A stretch of DNA of 64,000 bases from Streptomyces tuirus (GCA_018195615.1 JAGTPG010000001.1:1984501-2048500); one strand, 5' to 3'. Numbered from the stretch's first letter, positions 7,651 to 17,891 are shown. The notes: generated from the letters alone by a model not told the origin. Numbers and translations are program-made.

Positions 7651-9840
7651 CTACCACGCCCTCAGGGTGAGGACGTGGTCTTCTCCGGCGACCAGGTGGA
7701 GGGATTCCGTGCCGGAGGAAGTCCGCAGTTCGACGCGGTGGGTGCGGCCCGGCCTGATGACGGCGACCGCGCCGTCCGGGGACCAGGTGAGGTCGATCTC
7801 GGCCCCGAACCGGGTGCGCACACCTCGCAGCGCGCCGCTGGGGTACGCCGTCGGCAGCGCGGGCAGCAGGACCAGCCGGTCCGGGGTGGACTGCACGAGC
7901 ATCTCGATCAGCACGGCGGGCAGGGTGTGCGCGGCGTCGGCGTTGTAGACGTCCCGCTTCGGGTAGTGGGCGCTCATCAGGGAGGCGTGGAAGAAGTCAC
8001 CGTCCAGGACCTGGCCGAGGGCGTGGGCGACACGGTCGGCGTCCCTGAGCCGGGCCGCGATGAGGGCGTGGTGCAGGTGGCCGTGCGCGGAGTCGTTCTC
8101 GGCGCCGCGCAGTTCGAGGGCGCGGTGCGCGGCGGCCGCGAGCTCCGGGGTGTCGTAGGGGGTGATCTCGTCGAGCGGCCAGACGCCGTAGAGGTGGCTC
8201 AGGTGGCGGTGGTCGTAGGAGTCCTCCAGGCCCGGCCAGGCCCATTCTGCGAGGGCCCCGTCGTCGTTGATCCGGTGCGGCGGGAGCCGGTCGGCGAGGG
8301 CGTTCCAGCGGTCGGCGTCCGGGCCCGGGTGGTACGCGGCGGCCGTGCGCAGAGCGTGGCGGGCCGCCGAGAGGTCCATCGCCGCGTTGATGGCGCCCCA
8401 GCTCGCGTTCGCGGGGCGGTTCTCGGGCGAGTAGGACGGGACGACGACGAACTGCCCGTTCTCGTCCGTCCTGGTGAGGAAGTCCTCGTAGAACAGGGCT
8501 GCTTCGGCGAGGGCGGCGGCGGTGCGCGAGTCGCGGGTGCCGTGCGTCTCGTCGTGGTCGACGAGCGGTTTGAGCAGCCAGTCGGCGCCGGCGGTCCACA
8601 GGTGGAGCGGGTACTCGCGGCTGTAGTGGTACGAGTGGCCGGACTCGCCGTCGGTGTGGGCGGGGGCGACGACGCCCCGGGTGCCGAAGACGGCGCGGGC
8701 GTTGTCCCGCCAGTCGGGGAGCTGGCGCTGGACGAGACGGGCGTGGGCCTCGGTGACCTCGGGGAGCGCGGCGGCAGCGGCCGAGGCGGTCTGGAGGTTG
8801 AGGTTGGCGTCGTTGGTGAACGCGCCCGACCAGGCGGTGTTCCAGTCGCCGGTCCACAGTCCGGTCAGGCGGGGCGGGAACAGCCCGGCGGCGGAGAGCA
8901 GGTGGTAGCGGCCAGCTGCGAACAGGCGTTCCAGCAGGGCCGCGCTACGGGGCCGGTGCAGCAACTCGGAGCCCGCGAGGGCCCGTTCGGCGGGGTCGGC
9001 GGCCAGGTCGAGGGTGACGCGCTCGTAGGCGGTGCGGTGGAGGGCGACGTGCCGGTCGAGGAGCTCGTCGTACTCCGGGGGCAGGTCGCGCAGGGCGCGC
9101 CCCTCCTCGACCACGTCGAGTTCGCCGGTGTGCCGGCGGACCCGGGTGAGGAGCAGCACGGACCTGGCTCCCTCGATGTGCAGCCCGGGGGGCACGAGGG
9201 TCGTGGTGCCGCCCGTGACGGCGACCAGGGTGATGCCGGTGCAGGCACGGTCGCTGTCCGGGTAGCGGGCGCGCAGGCTCAGCAGGGCGCCCTCGGGGGT
9301 CAGGACGGCTCCGTGGCCGACGCCCAGTCCGGCGGGGGCGCCGGGCAGCCGGTGGTCCAGGTCGATGTCGAGCGTGAGGCCGGGCCCGGTGACCTGCTGG
9401 ACGATCACGTCGTCGGCGCGGGAGACGAAGACGCGGCTCGTCCGGCCGGCGCAGGACGCCCGCACCACACCGGTGGTGAAGTCGACGTCACGCCGGTAGT
9501 CGGGGCGGTCGCCGTCCGGCCGTCGCATCCGGACCTGGAACGCGGGGTGGAAGGGCTGCACCCACTGCAGCGGTCGGCCGTCCGTGAAGCTCTCGGCGGC
9601 GGTCGTGTCGCCCGCCAGGAGGCGGTCCTGGAGGGCGGGGAGACCGGCGGCGAGCTGTGGGGGCCGGGCGTCCCTGCCGTTGGGGCGTACCAGGGTGTGA
9701 TGGGTGACGATGACCCGCTCGACGTTCGGATCACCGAACACAAGGGCGCCGTGGTGGCCGTTGCCGCTCAGGAAGCCGTCCTCCCAGCGGGCGGCCGGGT
9801 GCGGCTCCCAGGTGCCGTGGACGGGTGCCGAGTCGGTCAT
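7651..9840 (-). CDS. GH95-type alpha-L-fucosidase (or alpha-L-galactosidase), cytoplasmic
   Basis: 729 aa, no signal peptide. Family 95 features are the N-terminal beta-domain beginning WEDGFLSGNGHHGALVFG, the helical barrel segment FTNDANLNLQ (341-350), VPSYSPENRP (467-476) with the candidate general-acid Glu, HRHLSHLYGVWP (544-555) and YNADAAHTLPAVLIEMLVQS near 650, whose Asp lies where the catalytic Asp falls in GH95. GH95 enzymes invert alpha-1,2-linked fucose or L-galactose, the terminal sugar of XXFG-type xyloglucan. The Asn motif differs from the usual NINTEMNYW, so specificity is open. ATG 9840 overlaps the GH42 stop (ATGA), indicating translational coupling. Confidence 0.8.
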   Translation of the reverse strand: MTDSAPVHGTWEPHPAARWEDGFLSGNGHHGALVFGDPNVERVIVTHHTLVRPNGRDARPPQLAAGLPALQDRLLAGDTTAAESFTDGRPLQWVQPFHPAFQVRMRRPDGDRPDYRRDVDFTTGVVRASCAGRTSRVFVSRADDVIVQQVTGPGLTLDIDLDHRLPGAPAGLGVGHGAVLTPEGALLSLRARYPDSDRACTGITLVAVTGGTTTLVPPGLHIEGARSVLLLTRVRRHTGELDVVEEGRALRDLPPEYDELLDRHVALHRTAYERVTLDLAADPAERALAGSELLHRPRSAALLERLFAAGRYHLLSAAGLFPPRLTGLWTGDWNTAWSGAFTNDANLNLQTASAAAAALPEVTEAHARLVQRQLPDWRDNARAVFGTRGVVAPAHTDGESGHSYHYSREYPLHLWTAGADWLLKPLVDHDETHGTRDSRTAAALAEAALFYEDFLTRTDENGQFVVVPSYSPENRPANASWGAINAAMDLSAARHALRTAAAYHPGPDADRWNALADRLPPHRINDDGALAEWAWPGLEDSYDHRHLSHLYGVWPLDEITPYDTPELAAAAHRALELRGAENDSAHGHLHHALIAARLRDADRVAHALGQVLDGDFFHASLMSAHYPKRDVYNADAAHTLPAVLIEMLVQSTPDRLVLLPALPTAYPSGALRGVRTRFGAEIDLTWSPDGAVAVIRPGRTHRVELRTSSGTESLHLVAGEDHVLTLRAW

Positions 9841-11804
9841 GGGCGCAGCACCGCCGTCCCGTAGCGGCCGAGGGTGACCCGGTCCGTGACGGCGTCTTGC
9901 GTGAGCAGGTCGTGATGGGTGCCGGGCACCTCGACCGTCACCGGCTCGCGGCCGTGGTTGAGCAGGAAGAGCAGCTCGCCCCGGCGCACGGCCTCGACCT
10001 GCTCGGGGAGGCCGTCGAGCACCGGCCGGACGCCCGCGCCGCCGGCGATCCGGGCCAGCAGGTCACGCAGCGCCTCGGGCTCTGGGAGCGTGGAGACGTA
10101 CCAGGCCCGGCCCTTGCGCAGGACCGCGGGCAGTCCGTCGAGCTCGCCGCCCTTGTACGGGACGGTCTCGTCCGCGGTGCCGTCGGGCTCCAGTTCCTCG
10201 GACCACAGCGTGCCCCGGAAGCCCTCGCACGCGACGGCCTCCCCCGCGTCCAGCGGCCACCACTCGTGCAGGGTGCGGATGCCGAACAGCTCCCGCAGCC
10301 GGGCGTCCATGCCGCCGGGCCGCACCCGGTCGTCCTCGTCGGCGACACCGGTCTGGAAGCCGCAGACGAGGGTGCCGCCCTGGCGTATGTAGGCGAGGAG
10401 GTTGTCGACGGCCGTGTCGGTCAGCGCGTACAGCTGCGGCACGACGACCACCGAGTACGGCGTCAGATCGTGCTCGGGGTGGGCGAAGTCGGTGGTGAGG
10501 TGCGCCTGCCACAGGGCCCGGTGCCAGGCGCGCAGCACGTCCGGGTAGTCCACCAGGGTGGACAGGCGGCCGTCCTGGGCACCGGCCCACCAGGAGTGCC
10601 AGTCGTGCAGGACGGCGATGTCCGCGGTGAGGTGCCGGCCGGTCACCTCCGGGGCGATCCGCGCCAGCTCCGCGCCGAGCTGCTTGACCTCCTGGTAGGT
10701 GCGGCCCTCCTCCCCCGCGTGGCTGACCATGCCGGAGTGGAACTTCTCCGCGCCCTGCCGGGACTGCCGCCACTGGAAGTAGCAGACGGCGTCGGCGCCC
10801 CGGGCCACGGCCTGGAGGGACCAGAGCCGGTTGAGGCCGCGGGGCTTGGGGTGGTTCACGCCCCGCCAGTTGACCGGCCCGGCCGCCTGTTCCATGAGCA
10901 TCCAGGGCCCGCGGGCCTGGGAGCGGGTCATGTCCTGGACGAGGGCGCCGTTCTGGGCGCCGAGCGGATCACGAGGATCCGGATAGAGGTCGACGGAGAC
11001 GACGTCCTCCTCCCCCGCCCAGCGCCAGGCGTCCTGCCCGAACCACAGCGGCATGAAGTTGCTGGTGACCGGGAGGTGCGGGCTGTGCCGCCGGACGATG
11101 TCCCGTTCGGCGACGTAACACTCCAGGAGCATGTCGGAGGTGAAGCGCCGGAAGTCCAGGACCTGGCCGGGGTTGCGCATGTAGTGGGGCAGGCGGGGCG
11201 GCAGGATGCCGTCCCAGGTGTCGTAGCCCTGGCTCCAGAAGGCGGTGCCCCAGGCCTCGTTGAGGGCGTCGAGCGTGCCGTACTTCTCGCGCAGCCACCG
11301 TCGGAAGGCGGCGGCGGCCTCGTCGCCGTGGTCGTAGGTGCAGTACTCGTTGTTGATGTGCCACATGGTGAGGGCCGGGTGGCCGCCGTAGCGGGCGGCC
11401 AGGTCCTCGGTGATGGCGGCGGCGTAGCGCCGGTAGGTGGCGCTGGAGTGCGAGAAGTGCTGACGGCCGCCCCACCACTCGGTGCGGCCGTCCTCGGTGA
11501 CGGGCAGGGTGTCGGGGTGCAGCCGGCCCATCCAGGGCGGGGGCGAGGAGGTGGGCGTGGCGAGGACGACGCCGATGCCGCCCGCGTGCATCAGGTCCAT
11601 CAGCGTGTCCAGCCAGCCGAACTCCCGTGCCCCGGGCTCCGGTTCCAGCTTCGACCAGGAGAACACCCCGAGGGTGACGGAGTTGACGCCGGCGTCCTTC
11701 ATCAGCCGGACGTCCTCCTGCCAGGTCTCCTCCGGCCACTGCTCCGGGTTGTAGTCGCCGCCGAAGAGCAGGCGCCCCCTGGTCGCGTCACTCAGGTCGG
11801 GCAT
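9837..11804 (-). CDS. GH42 beta-galactosidase, cytoplasmic
   Basis: 655-aa family 42 beta-galactosidase starting MPDLSDATRG with no signal peptide. The N-terminal barrel has the family opening FGGDYNPEQWPEETW, the acid/base Glu153 in WHINNEYCTYD and the nucleophile Glu305 in WMLMEQAAGPVNWR. A trimerisation-type domain with LHDWHSWW follows, then a C-terminal beta-domain. It would remove the beta-1,2-galactose from xyloglucan side chains after fucose is gone. Its ATG (11804) overlaps the GH74 stop by one base (TGATG) and its stop overlaps the GH95 ATG, so three enzymes are made from one coupled message. Confidence 0.92.
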   Translation of the reverse strand: MPDLSDATRGRLLFGGDYNPEQWPEETWQEDVRLMKDAGVNSVTLGVFSWSKLEPEPGAREFGWLDTLMDLMHAGGIGVVLATPTSSPPPWMGRLHPDTLPVTEDGRTEWWGGRQHFSHSSATYRRYAAAITEDLAARYGGHPALTMWHINNEYCTYDHGDEAAAAFRRWLREKYGTLDALNEAWGTAFWSQGYDTWDGILPPRLPHYMRNPGQVLDFRRFTSDMLLECYVAERDIVRRHSPHLPVTSNFMPLWFGQDAWRWAGEEDVVSVDLYPDPRDPLGAQNGALVQDMTRSQARGPWMLMEQAAGPVNWRGVNHPKPRGLNRLWSLQAVARGADAVCYFQWRQSRQGAEKFHSGMVSHAGEEGRTYQEVKQLGAELARIAPEVTGRHLTADIAVLHDWHSWWAGAQDGRLSTLVDYPDVLRAWHRALWQAHLTTDFAHPEHDLTPYSVVVVPQLYALTDTAVDNLLAYIRQGGTLVCGFQTGVADEDDRVRPGGMDARLRELFGIRTLHEWWPLDAGEAVACEGFRGTLWSEELEPDGTADETVPYKGGELDGLPAVLRKGRAWYVSTLPEPEALRDLLARIAGGAGVRPVLDGLPEQVEAVRRGELLFLLNHGREPVTVEVPGTHHDLLTQDAVTDRVTLGRYGTAVLRP

Positions 11805-13999
11805 CAGACGGGCTCCCCGTACTGCACTCCCCGTCCGTTGGTGCCGATGTAGACCCGGCCGTACACCCGCGGGTCGCCGGCGATGCAGGCGCCGATCCAG
11901 CCCCACTGGTGCCGGTCGTCGTTGATCCGCGTCCAGGTCTTCGCCTCGTCGTCGGAGCGGTACACGGCGGTGCTGCTCTCGGTGGAGCCGACCATGTAGA
12001 CCGCCGGGTAGGAGGCGCCCTCGGCGGCCTTGCCGAAGCCGAGGGTGTACGACGCCCAGCAGCTGCTGACCTTGGTGAAGCTCGCCCCGCCGTCGGTGGA
12101 GCGGTACAGCCCGTTCCACTTCAGGCTCAGCCACAGGTCGCCGGAGCGTCCGGGCGCCACGGCCAGCTGGAACTCGCTGTCGCCCGAGCTCAGGCCGGTG
12201 GCCCGGGCGGTGAAGGTCAGGCCCCTGTCGGTGCTGGCGAGGAGCGTGCCGGTGGTGGTGTCGAAGGCGTAGAAGCGGGCCGGGTCGACCGGGTCCGCGA
12301 CCGGGACGGCACCTTTCGGGTAGGAGGGGACCTCCGACCAGGTGGCGCCGTTGTCCGCCGAGCGGTGGCCCGGGTTGCCCGTACCGAAGGACCACAGCAG
12401 CACGCTGCCGTCGGCGTTGGTGGCGATCGGCCCCGGCGCCGACTTGGCCACGGCGGGCTGGGCCGTGAAGGGCGCCCAGGTCTTGCCGCCGTCGTTCGAC
12501 CAGGCGCCGTTGCCGTTGTCGCCCCAGCCGGCCCGGACGACGTAGGACGGCTTGGCCGCGGCCAGCGACAGACCCGTCGCCGTGCCGAACACCGGGTTCG
12601 ACGCCATGCCGCGTGAGGGGGACGCCGTGAGCCGCTCGTGGTACATCACACCGATGTCCCCCGACCCGCTGATCAGGTGTGCCTCCCCGGTCGGCGGCGA
12701 GACCAGCTGGCGTATGGACGCCTCCTCGAGCCCGCGGATCTGCGGAGCCCAGTGCTTGAGGTCGCGCGTGCCGTACAGCGTCGCGCCGGTGCCGTAGACC
12801 ACGTGCTCGGAGTCGAACGGGTCGAGACCGACGGCCTGGATCCACCAGCCGAACTTGGGCTTGTCGGCGCCCCACTTGAGGTAGGGCGTCTCGGAGACGT
12901 CGAGGACGGCCTTGTCCTTCAGGGACGTCCAGGTGCGGCCGCCGTTCGTGGAGCGGTACACGGTGTCGACGTCGGCCCACCGGTTGTTGGTGGAGACGAC
13001 GAGCGTGCCGGGGCGCCGGGCGTCGACGGCGACACCGCCGTAGCCGAAGGTGTCGGCGGATCCGTCGGCGGTCGTGCCGCCCGGCTTCACCGGCGTGACC
13101 TCGCTCCACTTCCCGCTGCTGGTACGCAGCTTGTGCACACTGCCGTCGGACTGGCCGTTGGGGCCGGGGGCGTTGGCGTACGTCACGTACAACTCGCGGG
13201 TGTGCCGGTCGTACGCGGCACGGATCGGCACCTTGGCGGCGGTGCCGGTGGGCTGCCCGGGGACGGCCTCCCAGGTGGTGCCGTCGGTGGTTCTGTAGAG
13301 GTTCGCGGAGGTGCCGTCGGAGTCGCCCCAGCCGGCGTGGACGGTACGGCCGGCCGCGACCAGGAGGGTGATGCCCTGGCCGGTGGCGCTGGGCGCGGCG
13401 GGGAAGCTCACCGCCTGCCAGGTGGCGCCCCGGTCGGTCGACTTGAGCAGGCCGTCGTGCCGGGTGCCGAGCCACAGTGTGTCGCTGTCCCTGGGGTCGA
13501 CGAGCAGGCGCTCACCGCATCCCCGCCCGTCCTCGTTGGCCCCGAGCTTCACGCTGAGGTCGGTGCGCTTCCAGGTGGCGCCCCGGTCCTCGGACCGCAG
13601 CACGGCCCCGTTGCCGGCCCAGGACTGTGCGTACGTACCGAGGGCGAGGTACAGCCGGTCCGGATGCGCCGGGTCGACGGCCATGGCCTCCACGCCGAGC
13701 AGGTTCCAGTCGTCCCAGCCGATGTGGTCGGTCAGCGGGATCCACCGGTCGGTCCGGTCGTCCCAGCGGTAGGCGCCGCCGATGTCGGTGCGGGCGTAGG
13801 CGAGGCCTCGGCAGGAGGGGTGGAAGAGGACGCCGGTGATGAATCCGGTACCGCCCTGGACGGCGTTGCGCCAGCGGTAGCCGTTGCCCGCGGAGGTGGC
13901 GGCCCGCGCGTGCCCCTGGACCGACGGAAGGGAGACGACCGCCGCAGCGGCAGCGGTACCGGCCAGCACGGAACGTCTGCTGGGGCGAAACGTGCGCAT
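11804..13999 (-). CDS. Tat-secreted GH74 endo-xyloglucanase
   Basis: 731-aa family 74 enzyme with BNR-like sialidase-type repeats forming two seven-bladed propellers (repeated Asp-box patterns such as STDRGATW, STNGGRTW and SDDEAKTW). An N-terminal twin-arginine signal (SRRSVLAGTAAAAAVVS) predicts folded export. The nucleophile-type Asp is in ARTDIGGAYRWD (about 72); a second catalytic Asp candidate is in WIQAVGLDPFD (about 391). GH74 proteins are nearly always xyloglucan-specific. This is the strongest evidence for the substrate of the locus. It lacks the C-terminal cellulose-binding module common in secreted Streptomyces GH74. ATG 13999 has GAGG six bases upstream; a TTG at 14020 is less likely. 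Confidence 0.92.
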   Translation of the reverse strand: MRTFRPSRRSVLAGTAAAAAVVSLPSVQGHARAATSAGNGYRWRNAVQGGTGFITGVLFHPSCRGLAYARTDIGGAYRWDDRTDRWIPLTDHIGWDDWNLLGVEAMAVDPAHPDRLYLALGTYAQSWAGNGAVLRSEDRGATWKRTDLSVKLGANEDGRGCGERLLVDPRDSDTLWLGTRHDGLLKSTDRGATWQAVSFPAAPSATGQGITLLVAAGRTVHAGWGDSDGTSANLYRTTDGTTWEAVPGQPTGTAAKVPIRAAYDRHTRELYVTYANAPGPNGQSDGSVHKLRTSSGKWSEVTPVKPGGTTADGSADTFGYGGVAVDARRPGTLVVSTNNRWADVDTVYRSTNGGRTWTSLKDKAVLDVSETPYLKWGADKPKFGWWIQAVGLDPFDSEHVVYGTGATLYGTRDLKHWAPQIRGLEEASIRQLVSPPTGEAHLISGSGDIGVMYHERLTASPSRGMASNPVFGTATGLSLAAAKPSYVVRAGWGDNGNGAWSNDGGKTWAPFTAQPAVAKSAPGPIATNADGSVLLWSFGTGNPGHRSADNGATWSEVPSYPKGAVPVADPVDPARFYAFDTTTGTLLASTDRGLTFTARATGLSSGDSEFQLAVAPGRSGDLWLSLKWNGLYRSTDGGASFTKVSSCWASYTLGFGKAAEGASYPAVYMVGSTESSTAVYRSDDEAKTWTRINDDRHQWGWIGACIAGDPRVYGRVYIGTNGRGVQYGEPV

Positions 14000-14066
14000 G
14001 ACATACCTCGGTTCTTGCAAAAGGGGAGGAGTGGGGTGCCCCTTCTTGGGGGCGCGGGCCGATGGA

Positions 14067-15001
14067 TCAGCCCTTGACGGCCCCCGTGAGCATGCCCTTC
14101 TTGAAGTGCTTCTGGACGAAGGGCGACAGGACGGCGACCGGCAGCAGCGCCATCACCATGACCGCCATCTGAATGGCCAGTCCGACAGCTGCCCGGTCCT
14201 GATGGCCTGGCTCAGACCCACCGGCGCTTCCTGCCTCTGCACGAGCTGGATCATGACGTTCTGCAACGGCATCATGTCCTGGTCGTTCAGGTAGAGCGAC
14301 GCGTTGAACCAGGCGCTCCAGTACCCGACGGCGTAGAACAGCGTGATCACCGCGAGTACCGCCCGCGACAGCGGCATGACGATCCGCCAGAGGATGCGGA
14401 GGTCCCCGGCGCCGTCGATGCGCGCGCTGTCGATGAGTTCCTGCGAGATCCCCATGAAGAAGCCGCGCAGCACCAGGATGTTGAAGACGCTGATCGCGCT
14501 CGGCAGGATCAGCGCGAGGTAGCTGTCCGTCAGGCCGAGGGACTGCACCAGCAGGTAGGTGGGGATGAGGCCGGCGCTGAAGAACATGGTCGCCAGCAGC
14601 GTCATCAGGATCCACCGGTGGCCGAGGGACCCGCTGCGGGACAGTCCGTAGGCGCACAGGACCGACACCGCCATCGAGAACAGCGTGCCGACCAGGGTGA
14701 CGAGGATGCTGATGATCGCGGCACGGGTGACCTGGCCCCCGCTGAGCAGTTCCTGGTAGGCGATGAAGGTGATGCCCTTGGGCACCATCACCAGGCCGCC
14801 CGCCTCGTCGATGGTCTTCCGCGAGGAGAGGCTGGTGACGACGACGATCCAGATCGGGAAGAGGACCGCCAGGCAGGCGAACGCCAGGGCGATGCCCTTG
14901 CCCGCGAGGCCGGCCTTCGAGGGCTCCTCCTCCCACGCCGGGCGCGGCGGTGCGGCCCACCGGTGTGGTCTGCTCGCCGGTTTGTCGATGACGGCGGTCA
15001 C
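14067..15001 (-). CDS. Sugar ABC transporter permease, second subunit (one frameshift)
   Basis: About 311 aa, six predicted membrane helices, MalG/YcjP-type permease of carbohydrate (CUT1) importers. The EAA-type loop reads ELIDSARIDGAGDLRILWRI, the surface that contacts the ATPase. GTG at 15001 overlaps the stop of the preceding permease (GTGA), so the two are coupled. One base is missing near 14182: after RTGQLS the frame shifts and resumes as LAIQMAVMVMALLPV up to the stop at 14067. No ATPase gene is in the operon; CUT1 importers of Streptomyces commonly share the MsiK ATPase encoded elsewhere, which is inferred here. Likely substrate: xyloglucan oligosaccharides. Confidence 0.88.
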
Positions 15002-16031
15002 TTCTTGTACACCCCCTGCTCGCCCATGAGATGGGCCACCTTGTTCGCGGCGAGGACCAGGCCGATGCTGACCACGCCCTTGACGAGACCGGCGGCGGCC
15101 GCGTAGCCGAAGTCCTGGTTGCGTACGCCGTTCCACCACACGAAGGTGTCGAGGACCTCCCCGCGCCCGGTCCGACGCCGTCGCGTTGCAACAGGATCTG
15201 TTCGAACCCGACGGTCAGGGCGTCGCCGACGCGCAGCACGAGCAGGAGCGCGATCACCGGGCGCAGGGCGGGAAGCGTGACGTGCCACATGCGGCGCCAG
15301 CGTCCGGCGCCGTCCATCGCGGCTGCCTCGTAATGGTCCTGGGGCACCGAGGCCAGGGCGGCGAGGAAGACGATGATCCCCCACCCGGCGTCCTTCCACA
15401 CGCTCTGCGCGGTGAGCAGGAAGGGGAAGGTGTCCGGGTTGGTCATGATGTTGAGGCCGTCGTACCCGTTCTGCCTGAGCAGCTGGGACAGCATCCCCGC
15501 GCCGCCGAACATCTGCTGGAAGACGGCGATGACCAGCACCCACGAGAAGAAGTGCGGCAGGTAGAGAACGGCCTGCGCGACGGCCCGCACCCGGGGCCGG
15601 ACCACGCTGTTGATGAGCAGCGCGAGCAGCACCGGGATCGGGAAGAACAGCACGAGCTGGACGAAGAACAGCACCAGCGTGTTCTCCACGGCGTTCCAGA
15701 ACGCGGAGTCCTCGAAGATCCGCTGGAAGTTCTCCAGGCCCACGAACGGGCTGTTCAGGATGGAGATGATGCCGTTGTCGCTGATGTAGGGGTCGTAGTC
15801 CTGGAAGGCGACGACGTTGCCGAGGATCGGCAGGTAGTTGAAGACCAGGACCAGCACGAGGGCCGGCACCGTCATGAGGATCAGGGCGCGGTCGCGTCTG
15901 AACCTGAGCCTCAGGCTCAGCTTGCCCGAGCCTCGTTCCTCCCGGCCGCCGGTGGCGTCGTCGGACGCCACCGGGGTCTTCGCCGGTGTGCTGGCCTCGG
16001 CATCGCTCCGAGGCACCGTGCTGTGGGACAC
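14998..16031 (-). CDS. Sugar ABC transporter permease, LplB-type first subunit (one frameshift)
   Basis: About 344 aa. A 45-residue cytoplasmic N-terminal tail precedes six membrane helices, beginning with ALILMTVPALVLVLVFNYLP. The EAA loop reads HYEAAAMDGAGRWRRMWHVTLP. The family is the LplB/YtcP group of CUT1 permeases, which usually pair with long lipoprotein binding proteins like the one encoded just upstream. One base is missing near 15165-15175: the frame moves after LLQRDGVGPG and resumes at EVLDTFVWWNGVRNQ through to LMGEQGVYKK. Its stop overlaps the next permease's GTG start. It probably assembles with that permease and an external ATPase. Confidence 0.9.
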
Positions 16032-16058
16032 GGCTGTTCTCCTTGCCTCAGAGCCTGG

Positions 16059-17753
16059 TCAGCTCGCCGCCGAGCCGTTCTCGTCGAGAAGCTTCTTGTA
16101 CCAGTCGCGCAGCTTGTCGCCGCCCTTGCTCTTCCAGTCGGAGACGGCCTGCTGCATGTCGCTGATCTTCTTGTGCCCGCGGATGATGTCGTCCTCGAGC
16201 TGCTCGAAGTCGTTGGCCAGGTTGGTGTAGCGGGAGGGCTCGCTGATCTGCAGGCCCCAGAAGGACGACTTCTCGGTGAAGCCGCCCATGCGCTGCTCCC
16301 ACTCGACCATGGCCTTGGTGATGTCCGGGAAGTCGGGGTAGGCCCTGGTCGCGGCGGGGCTCGCCACCATGACGTAGGCGTTGAGGACCTCGTTGTTGCC
16401 CTTGTCGGTCTTGACCGGGACGCCGTCCTTGATCGTGTAGTGCGTGCCCTCGACGCCGTAGTTGGTCATCATCCACTCCTTGGTGCCGTACGGCGCCGCG
16501 GTGACGTTGGCGACCGCCAGGACGTCGCGGATGACGGACTCGGAGGCCTTCTTGTTGACGAAGGCGAAGATGCCGGCCGGGTTCTGGGCGTACAGCGTCG
16601 GGTCACCGCCGTCGTGGTTCCAGATGTCCATGCCCCAGACCTTGAAGTCGGGGTTCTGGGTGGCCTGCTGGGCCTGCAGCCCCCACCAGTTGGTGAGGTT
16701 GTTGTTCCAGATGATGAACTCGCCGGCGGCGAACTTGGGGGCGGGGTCGACGGTCTGGCTCTTGCCCAGCTTGAAGTCGGGGTGGACGACTCCGGCGGCG
16801 AACAGCTTGCGCGTCCACTCGATGGCTTCGAGGTACTCCGGGGTCTCGATGCGGTTGATCAGCTTGCCGTCGACCATGTTCCACCAGAGCGGCTTCTCAC
16901 CGCCTCCGAGGACGCCGAAGTTGTTCATCGCGGTCCACTTCATGTCACCGCACGCCCATCGCTTGGCCCTGGCGTTGGTGATGTCCTTGCACAGGGCCAT
17001 GAACTCGTCGGCGGACCGGGGGACCTCGTAGCCCTCCTTGTCGAAGATGTCCTGGCGGTACAGGGGCACGATGGTCTGGACGGACGGGGCGGGCTGCGGC
17101 AGGCCCATCAGCTTGCCGCCGAAGATGGAGCGCTGCCAGGCGTCGCTGGGGATCGCCGCGAGGTTGGGGTACTCCTTGACCTTGTCCCCGGACAGGTACG
17201 GGCCGAGGTCGGCGAACTTGCTGATGATGGCGCTGGGTATCTTGCCCATCATGTTCCAGCTGGGGACGACGACCACGTCCGGGACGTCGCTGGAGGCGAG
17301 GACCGCGCCGAGCTTCTGGTCGTAGGTGTTGCCGTCCTGGTTCCGCCACTGGACGTCGACGCCGATCAGGTCGTTCATCGACGTGTAATAGGGGTTGTTC
17401 TGCTTCGGCGGCGAGCCCCAGAACGGCGACATGACGGTGACCTTGCCGCCCTTGCCGAGCTTCTTGGCCACCGAGGTCTTGAGGGTGTCGACGTCGAGCT
17501 TGGTGGTGAAGCCCATCGACGAACCGTTCTTGGACGGGATGTCCGGCTTCACCACGTTGCTGGCCACATACGCCGGCAGGATCTTCTTCGCGTCCTTGCC
17601 CGAGGTGGTGCCGTCCCGCGACCCGCCCTCCGAACCGCCGCAGGCGGAGAGCAGCGGCATCCCACCGGCCACCGCTGCGGTGGCGACCGCCGTGGAGGCG
17701 AGGAACGATCTCCGGCTCGGTCCGGAGGAGGCGGAGGCGGCGTTCGGCGTCAT
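16059..17753 (-). CDS. Tat-exported lipoprotein, extracellular sugar-binding protein
   Basis: 564-aa family 1-type solute-binding protein of the large LipO/LplA group. The signal combines a twin-arginine motif (SRRSFLAST) and a lipobox (LLSAC), so the mature protein should be lipid-anchored at Cys about 38 on the outer face of the membrane. The body contains repeated aromatic motifs suited to sugar stacking (WGSPPKQNNPYY, WGLQAQQATQ, WWNMVDGK). It is the first gene of the leftward operon SBP-permease-permease-GH74-GH42-GH95-GH12 and starts 138 bp from a perfect LacI-type operator. Ligand inferred from neighbours: xyloglucan oligosaccharides of seven to nine sugars. Confidence 0.9.
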   Translation of the reverse strand: MTPNAASASSGPSRRSFLASTAVATAAVAGGMPLLSACGGSEGGSRDGTTSGKDAKKILPAYVASNVVKPDIPSKNGSSMGFTTKLDVDTLKTSVAKKLGKGGKVTVMSPFWGSPPKQNNPYYTSMNDLIGVDVQWRNQDGNTYDQKLGAVLASSDVPDVVVVPSWNMMGKIPSAIISKFADLGPYLSGDKVKEYPNLAAIPSDAWQRSIFGGKLMGLPQPAPSVQTIVPLYRQDIFDKEGYEVPRSADEFMALCKDITNARAKRWACGDMKWTAMNNFGVLGGGEKPLWWNMVDGKLINRIETPEYLEAIEWTRKLFAAGVVHPDFKLGKSQTVDPAPKFAAGEFIIWNNNLTNWWGLQAQQATQNPDFKVWGMDIWNHDGGDPTLYAQNPAGIFAFVNKKASESVIRDVLAVANVTAAPYGTKEWMMTNYGVEGTHYTIKDGVPVKTDKGNNEVLNAYVMVASPAATRAYPDFPDITKAMVEWEQRMGGFTEKSSFWGLQISEPSRYTNLANDFEQLEDDIIRGHKKISDMQQAVSDWKSKGGDKLRDWYKKLLDENGSAAS

Positions 17754-17891
17754 TGCGTCAACCCTTCATGGCGCACCAGGACACCCGGCGGAGGGCCGTC
17801 GGCTGCGGTGTCTCGAGTGGAACTGGCTGAGCCGAAGCGATACTCCGACGCGTGACGAGGAATGCGCACCACCAGGTGGCGGACTTCACAG

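Noticed and set aside
9837..13475. A 1212-residue open frame suggesting a fusion upstream of the GH42 enzyme
   Set aside because: The upstream part is GH74 read out of frame. GH42 has its own ATG coupled to the GH74 stop.
14020..14066. Attenuator-type hairpin between GH74 and the permease gene
   Set aside because: AAGGGG/CCCCTT can pair, but the stem is short and the loop G-rich; not convincing beyond a minor stem.
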